64,000 nucleotides of DNA from assembly GCF_014643835.1 (NCBI RefSeq), contig NZ_BMKD01000006.1, positions 62,001-126,000 on the forward strand, in the 5' to 3' direction. The DNA comes from Mucilaginibacter rubeus. GTDB taxonomy: Bacteria; Bacteroidota; Bacteroidia; Sphingobacteriales; Sphingobacteriaceae. The notes below the pieces were generated by a model. It ran no database searches. It was not told where the DNA came from and worked only from the letters and a program-made list of their open reading frames with translations. A program made the translations under genes and the position numbers. Of this stretch, positions 47,064 to 54,497 are shown in pieces. Positions within the stretch are counted from its first letter, which is position 1. Each line of letters begins with the position of its first letter.

Positions 47064-48332
47064 ATGACCAAGAATAAAACTCTTTTCCCATTTATATTAA
47101 TAACCAGCTTATTCTTTTTATGGGGCTTCGCGCATAACCTCGACCCGATATTGATACCGCACTTAAAGAAGTCGTTTACGCTTACCACAGTGCAGGCTAC
47201 GCTTGTAGATTCTGCGGTATTTATTGCCTATTTTTTGATGGCTTTACCGGCAGGTTTCATCATGAAAAAATACGGCTACAAAACAGGTATTATCACAGGG
47301 CTGCTAATTTTCGCGTTTGGTTCCTATTTATTTATACCGGCGGCTAATACACAGCAGTACACATTTTTCCTTGTAGCTTTGTTTATCATTGCCTGCGGGT
47401 TAACCATCTTAGAAACTGCCGCCAATCCATATGCTTCTTCATTAGGAGATCCCGCAACTTCTACACAAAGGCTTAACTTTGCGCAATCATTTAACGGGCT
47501 GGCTGCCACCCTCGCACCTATAATTGGCGGACATATTATACTGACAAAAGGTTATACTCCGGCACAATTAAGCGCAATGACAGACCAGGGCCGTAAACTG
47601 GCGCTGGCCGCCGAAGCTTCATCAGTAAAAACACCCTATTTTATATTAGGCAGTGTATTGGTGTTTATTGCCATACTTTTTGCGTTTACACGGCTGCCAA
47701 GGATCCAACAGCATGAAGGATATACAGCCAGCAAAAACATTTTCCATGCCTTGAAGCACCGTCATTTGGCCTGGGGTGTGGCTGCCCAATTCTTCTATGT
47801 TGGCGCGCAAGTTTGTGTATTTAGTTTGTTTATTCTTTATGCGACAAAATCTGCCAGACTTACGGAGGTGCAAACGACCTACTATCTCAGTTTGTGCGGC
47901 GCTGCATTTCTAATAGGCAGGTTTATTGGTACTTTCCTGATGAGGTATTATAGCTCGGCTGTTTTACTTGCAGTTTATGCGGGTATCAACATTTTGCTAT
48001 CCGCAATCGCCATTTTTGGTCACGGCATGATCACGGTTTACACAGTAATTGGGATCTGTTTCTTCATGTCCATTATGTTTCCAACCATTTTCGCGTTGGG
48101 TATAAAAGATCTGAAGGCAGATACGGAATTTGGCAGCAGCCTGATCATTATGTCTATCGTTGGTGGTGCTGTATTGCCAAGGATATTCGGTTATATCAGC
48201 GATGTAACCGGCAATATTCAAAATGGTTATGTGGTACCGTTGGTATGCTTTGCGGTAGTGGCCCTTTTTGGATTAAAAGGACATCGTGTAAAAGTGGGGC
48301 CGGAAAATGTACCGGTTTCAACTATCCTTTAA
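47064..48332 (+). CDS. fucP: L-fucose:proton symporter, FucP-type MFS transporter
   Basis: The 422-residue inner-membrane protein has about twelve hydrophobic spans and belongs to the FHS branch of the major facilitator superfamily. FLWGFAHNLDPILIPHLKK carries the Asp equivalent to FucP Asp46. CGLTILETAANPYASSLG carries the Glu equivalent to FucP Glu135, and LNFAQSFNGLAA follows, as in fucose, galactose and glucose symporters. Position after a fucosidase and before a fucose-type dehydrogenase and mutarotase supports L-fucose as substrate. GlcP-like substrates are possible in this family. Confidence 0.85.
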   Translation: MTKNKTLFPFILITSLFFLWGFAHNLDPILIPHLKKSFTLTTVQATLVDSAVFIAYFLMALPAGFIMKKYGYKTGIITGLLIFAFGSYLFIPAANTQQYTFFLVALFIIACGLTILETAANPYASSLGDPATSTQRLNFAQSFNGLAATLAPIIGGHIILTKGYTPAQLSAMTDQGRKLALAAEASSVKTPYFILGSVLVFIAILFAFTRLPRIQQHEGYTASKNIFHALKHRHLAWGVAAQFFYVGAQVCVFSLFILYATKSARLTEVQTTYYLSLCGAAFLIGRFIGTFLMRYYSSAVLLAVYAGINILLSAIAIFGHGMITVYTVIGICFFMSIMFPTIFALGIKDLKADTEFGSSLIIMSIVGGAVLPRIFGYISDVTGNIQNGYVVPLVCFAVVALFGLKGHRVKVGPENVPVSTIL

Positions 48333-48350
48333 CAATTCTCCATTTTCAAT

Positions 48351-49367
48351 ATGCAGGAAATTAATTTACCTAAAGTAATTTTTGGAACCAGTGGATTAGG
48401 AAATTTATATGTAGCACTTCCAGATGATGTTAAATGTGCTATTGTTGCCGAAAGTATCAGGCATTCTCCTAAACCGGCTGTATTTGACTCGGCAGGGAAA
48501 TACGGCGCGGGGCTCGCGCTCGAATCGTTGGGAAAGGCTTTGGCAATACTAAATGTCTCCCCATCGGAGGTACTGATCAGTAATAAATTGGGCTGGCTGC
48601 GTACAGCGTTAAAAAGCCGCGAACCTACTTTTGAACCAGGTGTTTGGCGCGACCTGAAATATGACGCCGTTCAGCGAATAAGTTATGAAGGCATCCTGGA
48701 ATGTTATGAACAGGGAAATGAGTTGCTGGGCAATTATCGTGCAGAACTGGTTTCTGTACATGACCCCGATGAGTACCTAAATGCAGCAAAAGATAAACAG
48801 GAACAAGCACAACGCTATCGGGACATATTGGAAGCCTACCGTGCGCTGAATGAATTGAAACTGAATGGCAAAGTAAAAGGTATTGGTGTAGGTTCGAAAG
48901 ACTGGCGGATCATCAAAAAGATAACGCAGGATGTAAAATTGGATTGGGTAATGATTGCCAATAGCATGACAATTCATAGCCATCCGCCAGAATTAATTGA
49001 ATTTATGCAGGAGCTTGAAAAGCAAGGAACTTTGATCATTAATTCCGCCGTTTTTAACGGCGGCTTTTTAACCGGGTCTGATTATTATAACTATCGGTTA
49101 ACTGATCCGGTAAAAGACAAACATTTACATCGTTGGCGAGAGTTGTTTTATGGCTTATGTGCAAATTATAAAATAAAACCGGCGGATGCCTGCGTGGCTT
49201 TTGGGTTAAATGCTCCAGGCGTTAAAAGTATCGCCCTGAATACCACAAATCCCGACAGGGTTGCACAAAATGTTTCGCTGGCTTCATTAAAGATCCCAAC
49301 ACAATTTTGGAAAGAAATGAAAGAATATGGCTTAGTTGACGAATCATACGCTTCCGCTTATCTGTAA
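48351..49367 (+). CDS. Aldo/keto reductase, probable L-fucose (D-threo-aldose) dehydrogenase
   Basis: The 338-residue cytoplasmic enzyme is 18 bp after the transporter. The AKR fold shows VIFGTSGLGN and the catalytic tetrad candidates: Asp and Tyr in FDSAGKYGAG, Lys in ISNKLGW and His in VSVHDPDE. Members of this branch (D-threo-aldose 1-dehydrogenase) oxidise L-fucose to L-fuconolactone with NAD(P). This would open a non-phosphorylative fucose route. The later steps (lactonase, dehydratase, aldolase) are not in this window. Confidence 0.82.
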   Translation: MQEINLPKVIFGTSGLGNLYVALPDDVKCAIVAESIRHSPKPAVFDSAGKYGAGLALESLGKALAILNVSPSEVLISNKLGWLRTALKSREPTFEPGVWRDLKYDAVQRISYEGILECYEQGNELLGNYRAELVSVHDPDEYLNAAKDKQEQAQRYRDILEAYRALNELKLNGKVKGIGVGSKDWRIIKKITQDVKLDWVMIANSMTIHSHPPELIEFMQELEKQGTLIINSAVFNGGFLTGSDYYNYRLTDPVKDKHLHRWRELFYGLCANYKIKPADACVAFGLNAPGVKSIALNTTNPDRVAQNVSLASLKIPTQFWKEMKEYGLVDESYASAYL

Positions 49368-49382
49368 AAATTAAATATCACT

Positions 49383-49718
49383 ATGAAAAGATACTGTTTG
49401 GCCCTCGATTTAAAGGACGATCCGCAACTGATAGCGGAATATGAACATTGGCATAAGGCTGAAAATAGCTGGCCGGAAATACGCAAAAGCATACTGGACG
49501 CGGAAATTCTTGATATGCAGATCTATCGCACGGGAAACCGGTTGTTTATGATCATGGAAACGAGCGACCATTTTGAGTCGAAGAAAAAAGAAGAAATGGA
49601 CGCGCTAAATCCTAAAGTACAGGAATGGGAGCAACTCATGTGGCTATTTCAACAACCACTACCCTGGGCAAAAGAAGGAGAAAAATGGGTGATCATGAAA
49701 CAGATTTTTCAACTTTAA
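49383..49718 (+). CDS. L-rhamnose/L-fucose mutarotase (RhaM family)
   Basis: The 111-residue protein of the RhaM family (ferredoxin-like dimer) has KRYCLALDLKDDPQLIAEYE, the His of EHWHKAENSWPEI, DMQIYRTGNRLFMIMETSD and a C-terminal WEQLMWLFQQPLP. These enzymes equilibrate sugar anomers. In this operon L-fucose is the obvious substrate, supplying the anomer needed by the dehydrogenase 15 bp upstream. It is the last gene of the operon, with a terminator at 49852-49890. Confidence 0.88.
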   Translation: MKRYCLALDLKDDPQLIAEYEHWHKAENSWPEIRKSILDAEILDMQIYRTGNRLFMIMETSDHFESKKKEEMDALNPKVQEWEQLMWLFQQPLPWAKEGEKWVIMKQIFQL

Positions 49719-49851
49719 GAACGGATGATATACGGATAATATTGCGAAGAAACAGGGCTGAACGATTCATTGCGCAACGCTCAACCGTCAACATAAGATA
49801 CTGATTTTAAATAAATTAAAAAAATAACACAACTTCAAATTTCGGGCATAC

Positions 49852-49890
49852 AACGGGAAAGACACAAATCATAGCGGTCTTTCCCGTTTT
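49852..49890 (+). terminator. Terminator of the fucose operon
   Basis: AACGGGAAAGAC (49852-49863) pairs with GTCTTTCCCGTT (49877-49888), a perfect 12-bp stem, followed by TT. It lies 133 bp past the mutarotase stop and could also serve the convergent GH43-like gene. Confidence 0.8.
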
Positions 49891-49961
49891 CAGCTATCGG
49901 GTTACTTAGTATTTATGATTTTCGGCTAAGGACTAAACACCAATTTATCGTCAGCACCACA

Positions 49962-50939
49962 TCAGTTAATTATTTTCACTTCGCCGTTAATTACCTCGAA
50001 TGGTATCCATAAATAACCGGATTTCTCCAGGTCAAGTTTGTTCCACAAATCTCCCATGAAGATAAAATTTGAAGGTTTTCCGTTTATCGGCAAAACATAA
50101 TTTCCCTGTGCAAAGAATGTTTGTTCTGCATTAGCACCGCTGCAGGGGTTGCCTATCTCAGTCCACGGCCCCATTATACTATCAGCAGTTGCGTAAGATG
50201 CCGCATTGGGGCTCCAACCTGAGCATCCCGAAGTGATCAGGAAATATTTGCCGTTATTTTTGAAAAGTGCCGGGCTTTCGCGGTTTCTGTCGATCAGAAT
50301 CCGGGTGTAATGTTCCGTTGGCTTCAAATAATCATCTTTCAGCTGGCAAACATGCATAGTGTTGTTACCTTCGGACGAATAAACAACGTAGGCTTTCCCA
50401 TCGGTATCCTTAAAAAGTGTCATGTCACGCAGCATTTGGTTGTTTGGTTTGATACTGCCCAGGTATGTGTATGGCCCCCCGGGCGAATCGCTTATGGCAA
50501 TACCGGCCTTTGAATCCTGGTAATCATTTCTGTCATTATGGAACCACATCACAAATTTTTTGGTTTTCTCATTGTAAAGCACCTTGGGCCGTTCAATTAC
50601 CCTGCCAGTATCCAGATCATTTGACGGGTCACCTGTCACAGATCTTAATGCAGTTCCCAGATTTTTCCAATGTTTCAGATCCGTCGACGAATAACATGAC
50701 ACCCCGCCTGCAGGAACCCGGTAATCTTCCCAGCTTTGCCCGGGGACCAGCCAGGTTTTGCCTTTTTTAATTTCGCCAAACAGGTAATATACCTCATTAT
50801 AATAAAGTACCCCTGCCCCATGAGCATTAATCTGATTTCCATCAGTGTCCTTAAAGTCTCCGCCCGAAATCATATTTTGCGACCGTGCCTGGTTATTGAA
50901 AAATATTGATAAGATCAGGATCAGTACTGTATACTTCAT
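49962..50939 (-). CDS. GH43-like five-bladed beta-propeller glycosidase
   Basis: The 325-residue product has a signal peptide (YTVLILILSIFFNNQARSQ). GH43-type propeller motifs are INAHGAGVLYYNEVYYLFGE (blade 1), RVIERPKVLYNEKTKKFVMW, MLRDMTLFKDTDGKAYVVYS and NRESPALFKNNGKYFLITSG. The Glu in ESPALF fits the general acid and the Asp in MTLFKDTDG the pKa modulator. The opening resembles GH43 subfamilies 24 and 34 (exo-beta-1,3-galactanase-like), so it may act on galactan rather than arabinan. It is transcribed alone toward the fucose operon. The substrate is uncertain. Confidence 0.82.
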   Translation of the reverse strand: MKYTVLILILSIFFNNQARSQNMISGGDFKDTDGNQINAHGAGVLYYNEVYYLFGEIKKGKTWLVPGQSWEDYRVPAGGVSCYSSTDLKHWKNLGTALRSVTGDPSNDLDTGRVIERPKVLYNEKTKKFVMWFHNDRNDYQDSKAGIAISDSPGGPYTYLGSIKPNNQMLRDMTLFKDTDGKAYVVYSSEGNNTMHVCQLKDDYLKPTEHYTRILIDRNRESPALFKNNGKYFLITSGCSGWSPNAASYATADSIMGPWTEIGNPCSGANAEQTFFAQGNYVLPINGKPSNFIFMGDLWNKLDLEKSGYLWIPFEVINGEVKIIN

Positions 50940-50991
50940 ATATTTTGTTTTCTATTTAACAGATCGAATAGCGTTTAAAAATAGGTAAAAA

Positions 50992-51026
50992 AAAAGGATG
51001 GTTACTCTACACTCAACCGTCCTTTT
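50992..51026. terminator. Hairpin in the divergent region before the FixL-like gene
   Basis: AAAAGGATGGTT (50992-51003) pairs with AACCGTCCTTTT (51015-51026), with one G-U pair and an 11-nt loop, preceded by an A run. It looks like a terminator, yet sits between two divergent genes. It may insulate them. Confidence 0.5.
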
Positions 51027-51030
51027 ACTT

Positions 51031-51080
51031 TGCGCCTCACTATAAAAAGTGATTGTGATCACTTTTTATAGTGAGGCGCA
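51031..51080. repeat. Perfect 23-bp inverted repeat with 4-nt loop
   Basis: The left arm 51031-51053 (TGCGCCTCACTATAAAAAGT then GAT) is exactly complementary to 51058-51080, with loop TGTG. Its centre forms AGTGAT-TGTG-ATCACT, an Fnr/Crp-type palindrome. It lies 56 bp before the FixL-like ATG. As RNA or cruciform it would be very stable, so it may be both an operator and a structure. Confidence 0.85.
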
Positions 51081-51114
51081 TCATATTGAAGACTAAATTC
51101 ATTCGTGATCTTTG
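51050..51114 (+). promoter_or_regulatory. Predicted Fnr-type promoter of the FixL-like/receiver-Fnr operon
   Basis: TGAT-TGTG-ATCA (51050-51061) is centred at 51055.5. GATCTTTG (51107-51114), one base off TAnnTTTG, is centred at 51110.5, exactly 55 bp downstream. The same 55-bp distance occurs at the ldhA and cco promoters. Transcription would begin near 51121, favouring the ATG at 51136. Confidence 0.65.
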
Positions 51115-51135
51115 TCATTAAACAAGGAAACGCTG

Positions 51136-52323
51136 ATGGAGAATGCCGCGCTGCTAAAAGCAATTATTGAAAATGCCATAGACGGCATTATTACCATAAA
51201 CAGCCACGGAATTATCGAATCTATTAATCCGGCAGCATGTAATCTGTTTCAATACAGCCCCGGCGAAGTAATTGGTAAAAATGTATCTGTTTTAATGCCC
51301 CCGCCCGATAAAGATCTGCACGATGGTTATATAAACCGTTATCAAAACACGGGCAAGGCGCACATTATAGGTTTTGGCCGCGAAGTTAAGGGTTTAAAAA
51401 AAAATGGCTCCGTATTCCCTTTCCGCCTGGGAGTAAGTGAAGTGCAGCTTTCAGGCCGAAAAGTCTATACCGGTTTTATCCATGACCTCACACGCGAAAA
51501 GGAAGCAGAAGAAAGATTAAAGGAGTACGCCGTCCATTTAGAAGAGCTGGTGGAGGAGCGTACAATTTCTTTAAAGCACTCGGTAACCGAACTGCTGCAG
51601 GCTAAAGAAGAGGTTAGCCTGTCATTAGAGAAAGAAAAAGAACTTGGACAGATGAAAAGCCGTTTTGTATCAATGGCCTCGCATGAATTCAGGACCCCGT
51701 TGAGCAGTATCCAGTTATCGGCCATCCTTGTTGAAAAATATGCGCAGGAGTTTAGCAATCCTAACATCAGCAAACACATCGCCAAAATAAAAACATCAGT
51801 AGGTAACCTTACGGGTATCCTGAATGATTTCCTGTCGCTCGAAAAACTTGAAGCCGGTAAGGTCGAGCCTGTATTTACCGAATTTAACCTGGTAAAATTT
51901 GGTGAGGAAATAACAGAAGAAATGCAACTGGTAGCCAAACAAAACCAAAATATCATTTATCAGCATACAGGTACTACCAGTGTTTTTAGATTGGATCCGG
52001 CACTATTAAAAAACTGCATCATTAACCTGATCAGCAACGCCATCAAATACTCGGGCGAAAATACCTTTATTGAATTTAACACGGAGGTAGCCAGCGATCA
52101 GTTGGTTGTTGTGGTTAAGGATAATGGTATAGGCATCCCTGAAAGTGACCAGAAGCACTTGTTTGAAGCTTTTTTCAGGGCGCATAATACAGGCAATATA
52201 TCAGGTACAGGTCTCGGCCTTAATATAGTGGCGCGCTACGTTGGCCTGATCAACGGCACGGTGCAATTTGAAAGCAAAGTTAATTACGGAACATCATTCA
52301 CGCTCACATTTTCGCAATCATGA
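51136..52323 (+). CDS. FixL-like PAS heme oxygen-sensing histidine kinase
   Basis: The ATG at 51136 (after AAGGAA) gives 395 residues; a TTG at 51112 lies in the promoter. The protein is soluble with no membrane span. The PAS domain (about 5-125) matches the FixL heme pocket. His62 (HDGYINRYQNTG) and Arg82 (HIIGFGR) are 20 apart, as are the proximal His200 and distal Arg220 of Bradyrhizobium FixL. His76 and Ile77 match FixL His214 and Ile215. A coiled-coil linker (about 128-180) leads to HisKA (ASHEFRTPLSS) and an ATPase domain (NLISNAIKYS, DNGIGI, GTGLGLN). I infer oxygen-controlled kinase activity. It overlaps the next gene by 4 bp (ATGA). Confidence 0.88.
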   Translation: MENAALLKAIIENAIDGIITINSHGIIESINPAACNLFQYSPGEVIGKNVSVLMPPPDKDLHDGYINRYQNTGKAHIIGFGREVKGLKKNGSVFPFRLGVSEVQLSGRKVYTGFIHDLTREKEAEERLKEYAVHLEELVEERTISLKHSVTELLQAKEEVSLSLEKEKELGQMKSRFVSMASHEFRTPLSSIQLSAILVEKYAQEFSNPNISKHIAKIKTSVGNLTGILNDFLSLEKLEAGKVEPVFTEFNLVKFGEEITEEMQLVAKQNQNIIYQHTGTTSVFRLDPALLKNCIINLISNAIKYSGENTFIEFNTEVASDQLVVVVKDNGIGIPESDQKHLFEAFFRAHNTGNISGTGLGLNIVARYVGLINGTVQFESKVNYGTSFTLTFSQS

Positions 52324-53372
52324 AAAAAAGTATCCTCATTATTGAAGACAATACCGATATAAGAGAAAGCACCGCCGAAATACTGGAGCTTTCCGGCTAC
52401 CTGGTATTACAGGCCGGTAACGGTAAAATTGGTGTGGACTTAGCTATAAAGCATAAACCCGACCTTATTTTGTGCGATATCATGATGCCCGAACTTGACG
52501 GGTATGGCGTATTATTCATGCTCAGCAAATCGCCCGAAACGGATAATATACCCTTTATATTTTTAACCGCAAAAGCCGAAAGGGTTGACTTTAGAAAAGG
52601 CATGGAAATGGGTGCCGATGATTATCTTACCAAACCTTTTGACGATATAGAATTGCTTAATGCCATTGATAGCAGGTTGAGCAAAAAAGAAAAACAACAG
52701 GCATTTTTTAGCAGGTCGCTGCAAAAAATAGAGCACCTGGCCATCAATTCGCGCAACGGTGCTGCCGAGTTAACCGCACTGATAGCCAGTCGAAAAATAA
52801 GGCAGATAAGAAAAAAACAAGTATTATTTTACGACGGCGATAGCCCGCAGGGAATTTACCTGGTAATGGAAGGCAGCATAAAAACGTTTAAACTGGCCGA
52901 AGACGGCAGGGAACTGATGACCGGCTTATACAAAGCCGACGACTACCTTGGCGTACATGCCCTGCTGCTTGATGATGCTTATGGCGAAACTGCCGAAGCA
53001 ACCGAAGACGCGGCAATATGCCTGCTGCCGAAAGATACCGTTTTAACCATGCTTGACCGATATCCCGATGTTGGCCGGCAATTTTTGAAAATACTGTCAA
53101 ACAATATCAAAGAAAAGGAAGAACAGCTAATCGAGCTGGCCTACCATTCAGTAAGGAAACGGCTGGCGCAGGTATTGGTAAGGCTGAACAAGCAAAACGG
53201 TGAAAAACATGAATTTAAAATATCAAGGGAAGAAATGGCATCAATGGCCGGTATGGCTACCGAAACGGTAAGCCGTACGCTTTCCGATTTTAAAGAGGAA
53301 GGCCTGATAGAAAAGAAAGGTGCAACCATCAATATAACAGACCTCAACAAGCTCGTAAAAATGAGAAACTGA
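52320..53372 (+). CDS. Receiver domain fused to Crp/Fnr-type transcription regulator
   Basis: The 350-residue regulator joins three domains. A receiver (1-125) has IIEDN, Asp53 in LILCDIMMPELDG and the Lys of YLTKPFDD. A Crp-type effector beta-roll (about 145-260; VLFYDGDSPQGIYLVMEGSI) comes next. A Crp-type helix-turn-helix (about 295-345) has recognition helix ETVSRTL, in which Glu315, Ser318 and Arg319 match the E--SR set of Fnr that reads TTGAT half-sites. No Fnr cysteine cluster is present, so oxygen input must come by phosphorylation from the overlapping FixL-like kinase. It replaces the separate FixJ and FixK of rhizobia by one protein. Likely targets are the three promoters with TGAY-N4-RTCA boxes. 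Confidence 0.9.
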   Translation: MKKSILIIEDNTDIRESTAEILELSGYLVLQAGNGKIGVDLAIKHKPDLILCDIMMPELDGYGVLFMLSKSPETDNIPFIFLTAKAERVDFRKGMEMGADDYLTKPFDDIELLNAIDSRLSKKEKQQAFFSRSLQKIEHLAINSRNGAAELTALIASRKIRQIRKKQVLFYDGDSPQGIYLVMEGSIKTFKLAEDGRELMTGLYKADDYLGVHALLLDDAYGETAEATEDAAICLLPKDTVLTMLDRYPDVGRQFLKILSNNIKEKEEQLIELAYHSVRKRLAQVLVRLNKQNGEKHEFKISREEMASMAGMATETVSRTLSDFKEEGLIEKKGATINITDLNKLVKMRN

Positions 53373-53434
53373 CAAAGGTCATTTTTTTCACTGACCGCAC
53401 TCATGGTTTTGCCGGTGCCATCCGGGTAGTTTTG
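53370..53434 (+). promoter_or_regulatory. Predicted Fnr-type promoter of ldhA-hemN
   Basis: TGAC-AAAG-GTCA (53370-53381), overlapping the stop of the regulator gene, is centred 55 bp upstream of TAGTTTTG (53427-53434), a full -7 consensus. TTTG at 53408-53411 may serve as the -33 element. The box would sit near -62. Confidence 0.72.
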
Positions 53435-53454
53435 TTTAATATAAATGTGCACAG

Positions 53455-54492
53455 ATGAAAGTTGTAGCTTACAGTATCAAGGCGTTCGAAAAGGAATTTT
53501 TGGCCAGAGCGAACCAAAAAAAACATGATATTACCCTTATCTCTAACCCGCTAAATTCTGAAACCGCGGTTTATGCCGAAGGTAAGGAAGCGGTGGTTGT
53601 TTTTACCAATGACGATGTATCTGCCTATGTTATCAACCAACTGGCCGATCTTGGCGTTAAATATATTGCTACCCGTTCGGTTGGTACAGATCATATAGAT
53701 AAAGAAACAGCAGCTTTGCGCAACATAAAACTGGCCAATGTACCTGAATACTCGCCGCAGGCTATTGCCGAACATACCGTTGCCATGGCACTTGCCCTGA
53801 ACAGGCATTTAACCGAATCAAATGCCCATAGCCACCTGTTTGATTTCAGGCTGAATGGCCTCATGGGGTTTAATTTATCAGGCAAAACAGTTGGCATTAT
53901 TGGCCTGGGACATACCGGGCAGGCGGTTGCTGCTATCTTTAATGGCTTTGGCTGTCGTGTTATTGGCTATGATCCGATCGTCAAATCAAACTTGCCAGGA
54001 GTTGAACAAGTGTCTATGAATGACCTGCTTGCTACCGCCGATATCATTTCATTACATGCCCCCCTCAGCCCTGAAAACTACCATATGATCAATAATGACA
54101 CCCTTGCTTTGATGAAAGATGGAGTCATGCTCCTGAATACTTCGCGGGGAGGGTTAATTGATACTGAAGCGGCATTACAGGCCCTTGAAATCGGCAAAAT
54201 AGGCTATTTAGGACTCGACGTTTATGAAAAAGAAAAAGGCCTCTTTTTTGAGCAGCATCAACATGATACCGATAAGGACCCATTGCTTGAAAAACTGATG
54301 ACCTTTAAAAATGTCCTCATCACCCCCCATCAGGCTTTTTTAACCAGTGAGGCATTACAGCAAATTGCTAATCAAACCATAAAAAATCTTGATCAGTGGC
54401 AGGCTAAAAAGTGCGTTGGAAATGCGTGTGTGTGTGCAAAAAACTGCAAAGCGACCGGTGAGCTATCAACGGTTGATACTACCAAAGCTTAA
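53455..54492 (+). CDS. ldhA: D-lactate dehydrogenase (2-hydroxyacid dehydrogenase) with Cys-rich tail
   Basis: The 345-residue cytoplasmic enzyme reduces pyruvate to D-lactate with NADH. Features are the catalytic-domain core with YIATRSVGTDHID, the NAD-binding Rossmann motif GIIGLGHTGQA (about 147-158) and the substrate Arg in LLNTSRGGLID. The Glu of LGLDVYEKE and the His in ITPHQAFLT complete the active site. An unusual C-terminal tail (about 316-345) holds CVGNACVCAKNC (Cys320, 325, 327, 331), absent from ordinary LdhA, which could bind a metal or sense redox. Its promoter carries the Fnr-type box, and hemN follows by 5 bp, fitting a low-oxygen regulon. Confidence 0.9.
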   Translation: MKVVAYSIKAFEKEFLARANQKKHDITLISNPLNSETAVYAEGKEAVVVFTNDDVSAYVINQLADLGVKYIATRSVGTDHIDKETAALRNIKLANVPEYSPQAIAEHTVAMALALNRHLTESNAHSHLFDFRLNGLMGFNLSGKTVGIIGLGHTGQAVAAIFNGFGCRVIGYDPIVKSNLPGVEQVSMNDLLATADIISLHAPLSPENYHMINNDTLALMKDGVMLLNTSRGGLIDTEAALQALEIGKIGYLGLDVYEKEKGLFFEQHQHDTDKDPLLEKLMTFKNVLITPHQAFLTSEALQQIANQTIKNLDQWQAKKCVGNACVCAKNCKATGELSTVDTTKA

Positions 54493-54497
54493 TATTT

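Noticed and set aside
51112-51135. Upstream TTG start for the FixL-like kinase
   Set aside because: TTG at 51112 lies inside the predicted -7 element; the ATG at 51136 has AAGGAA upstream and starts right at the PAS domain.
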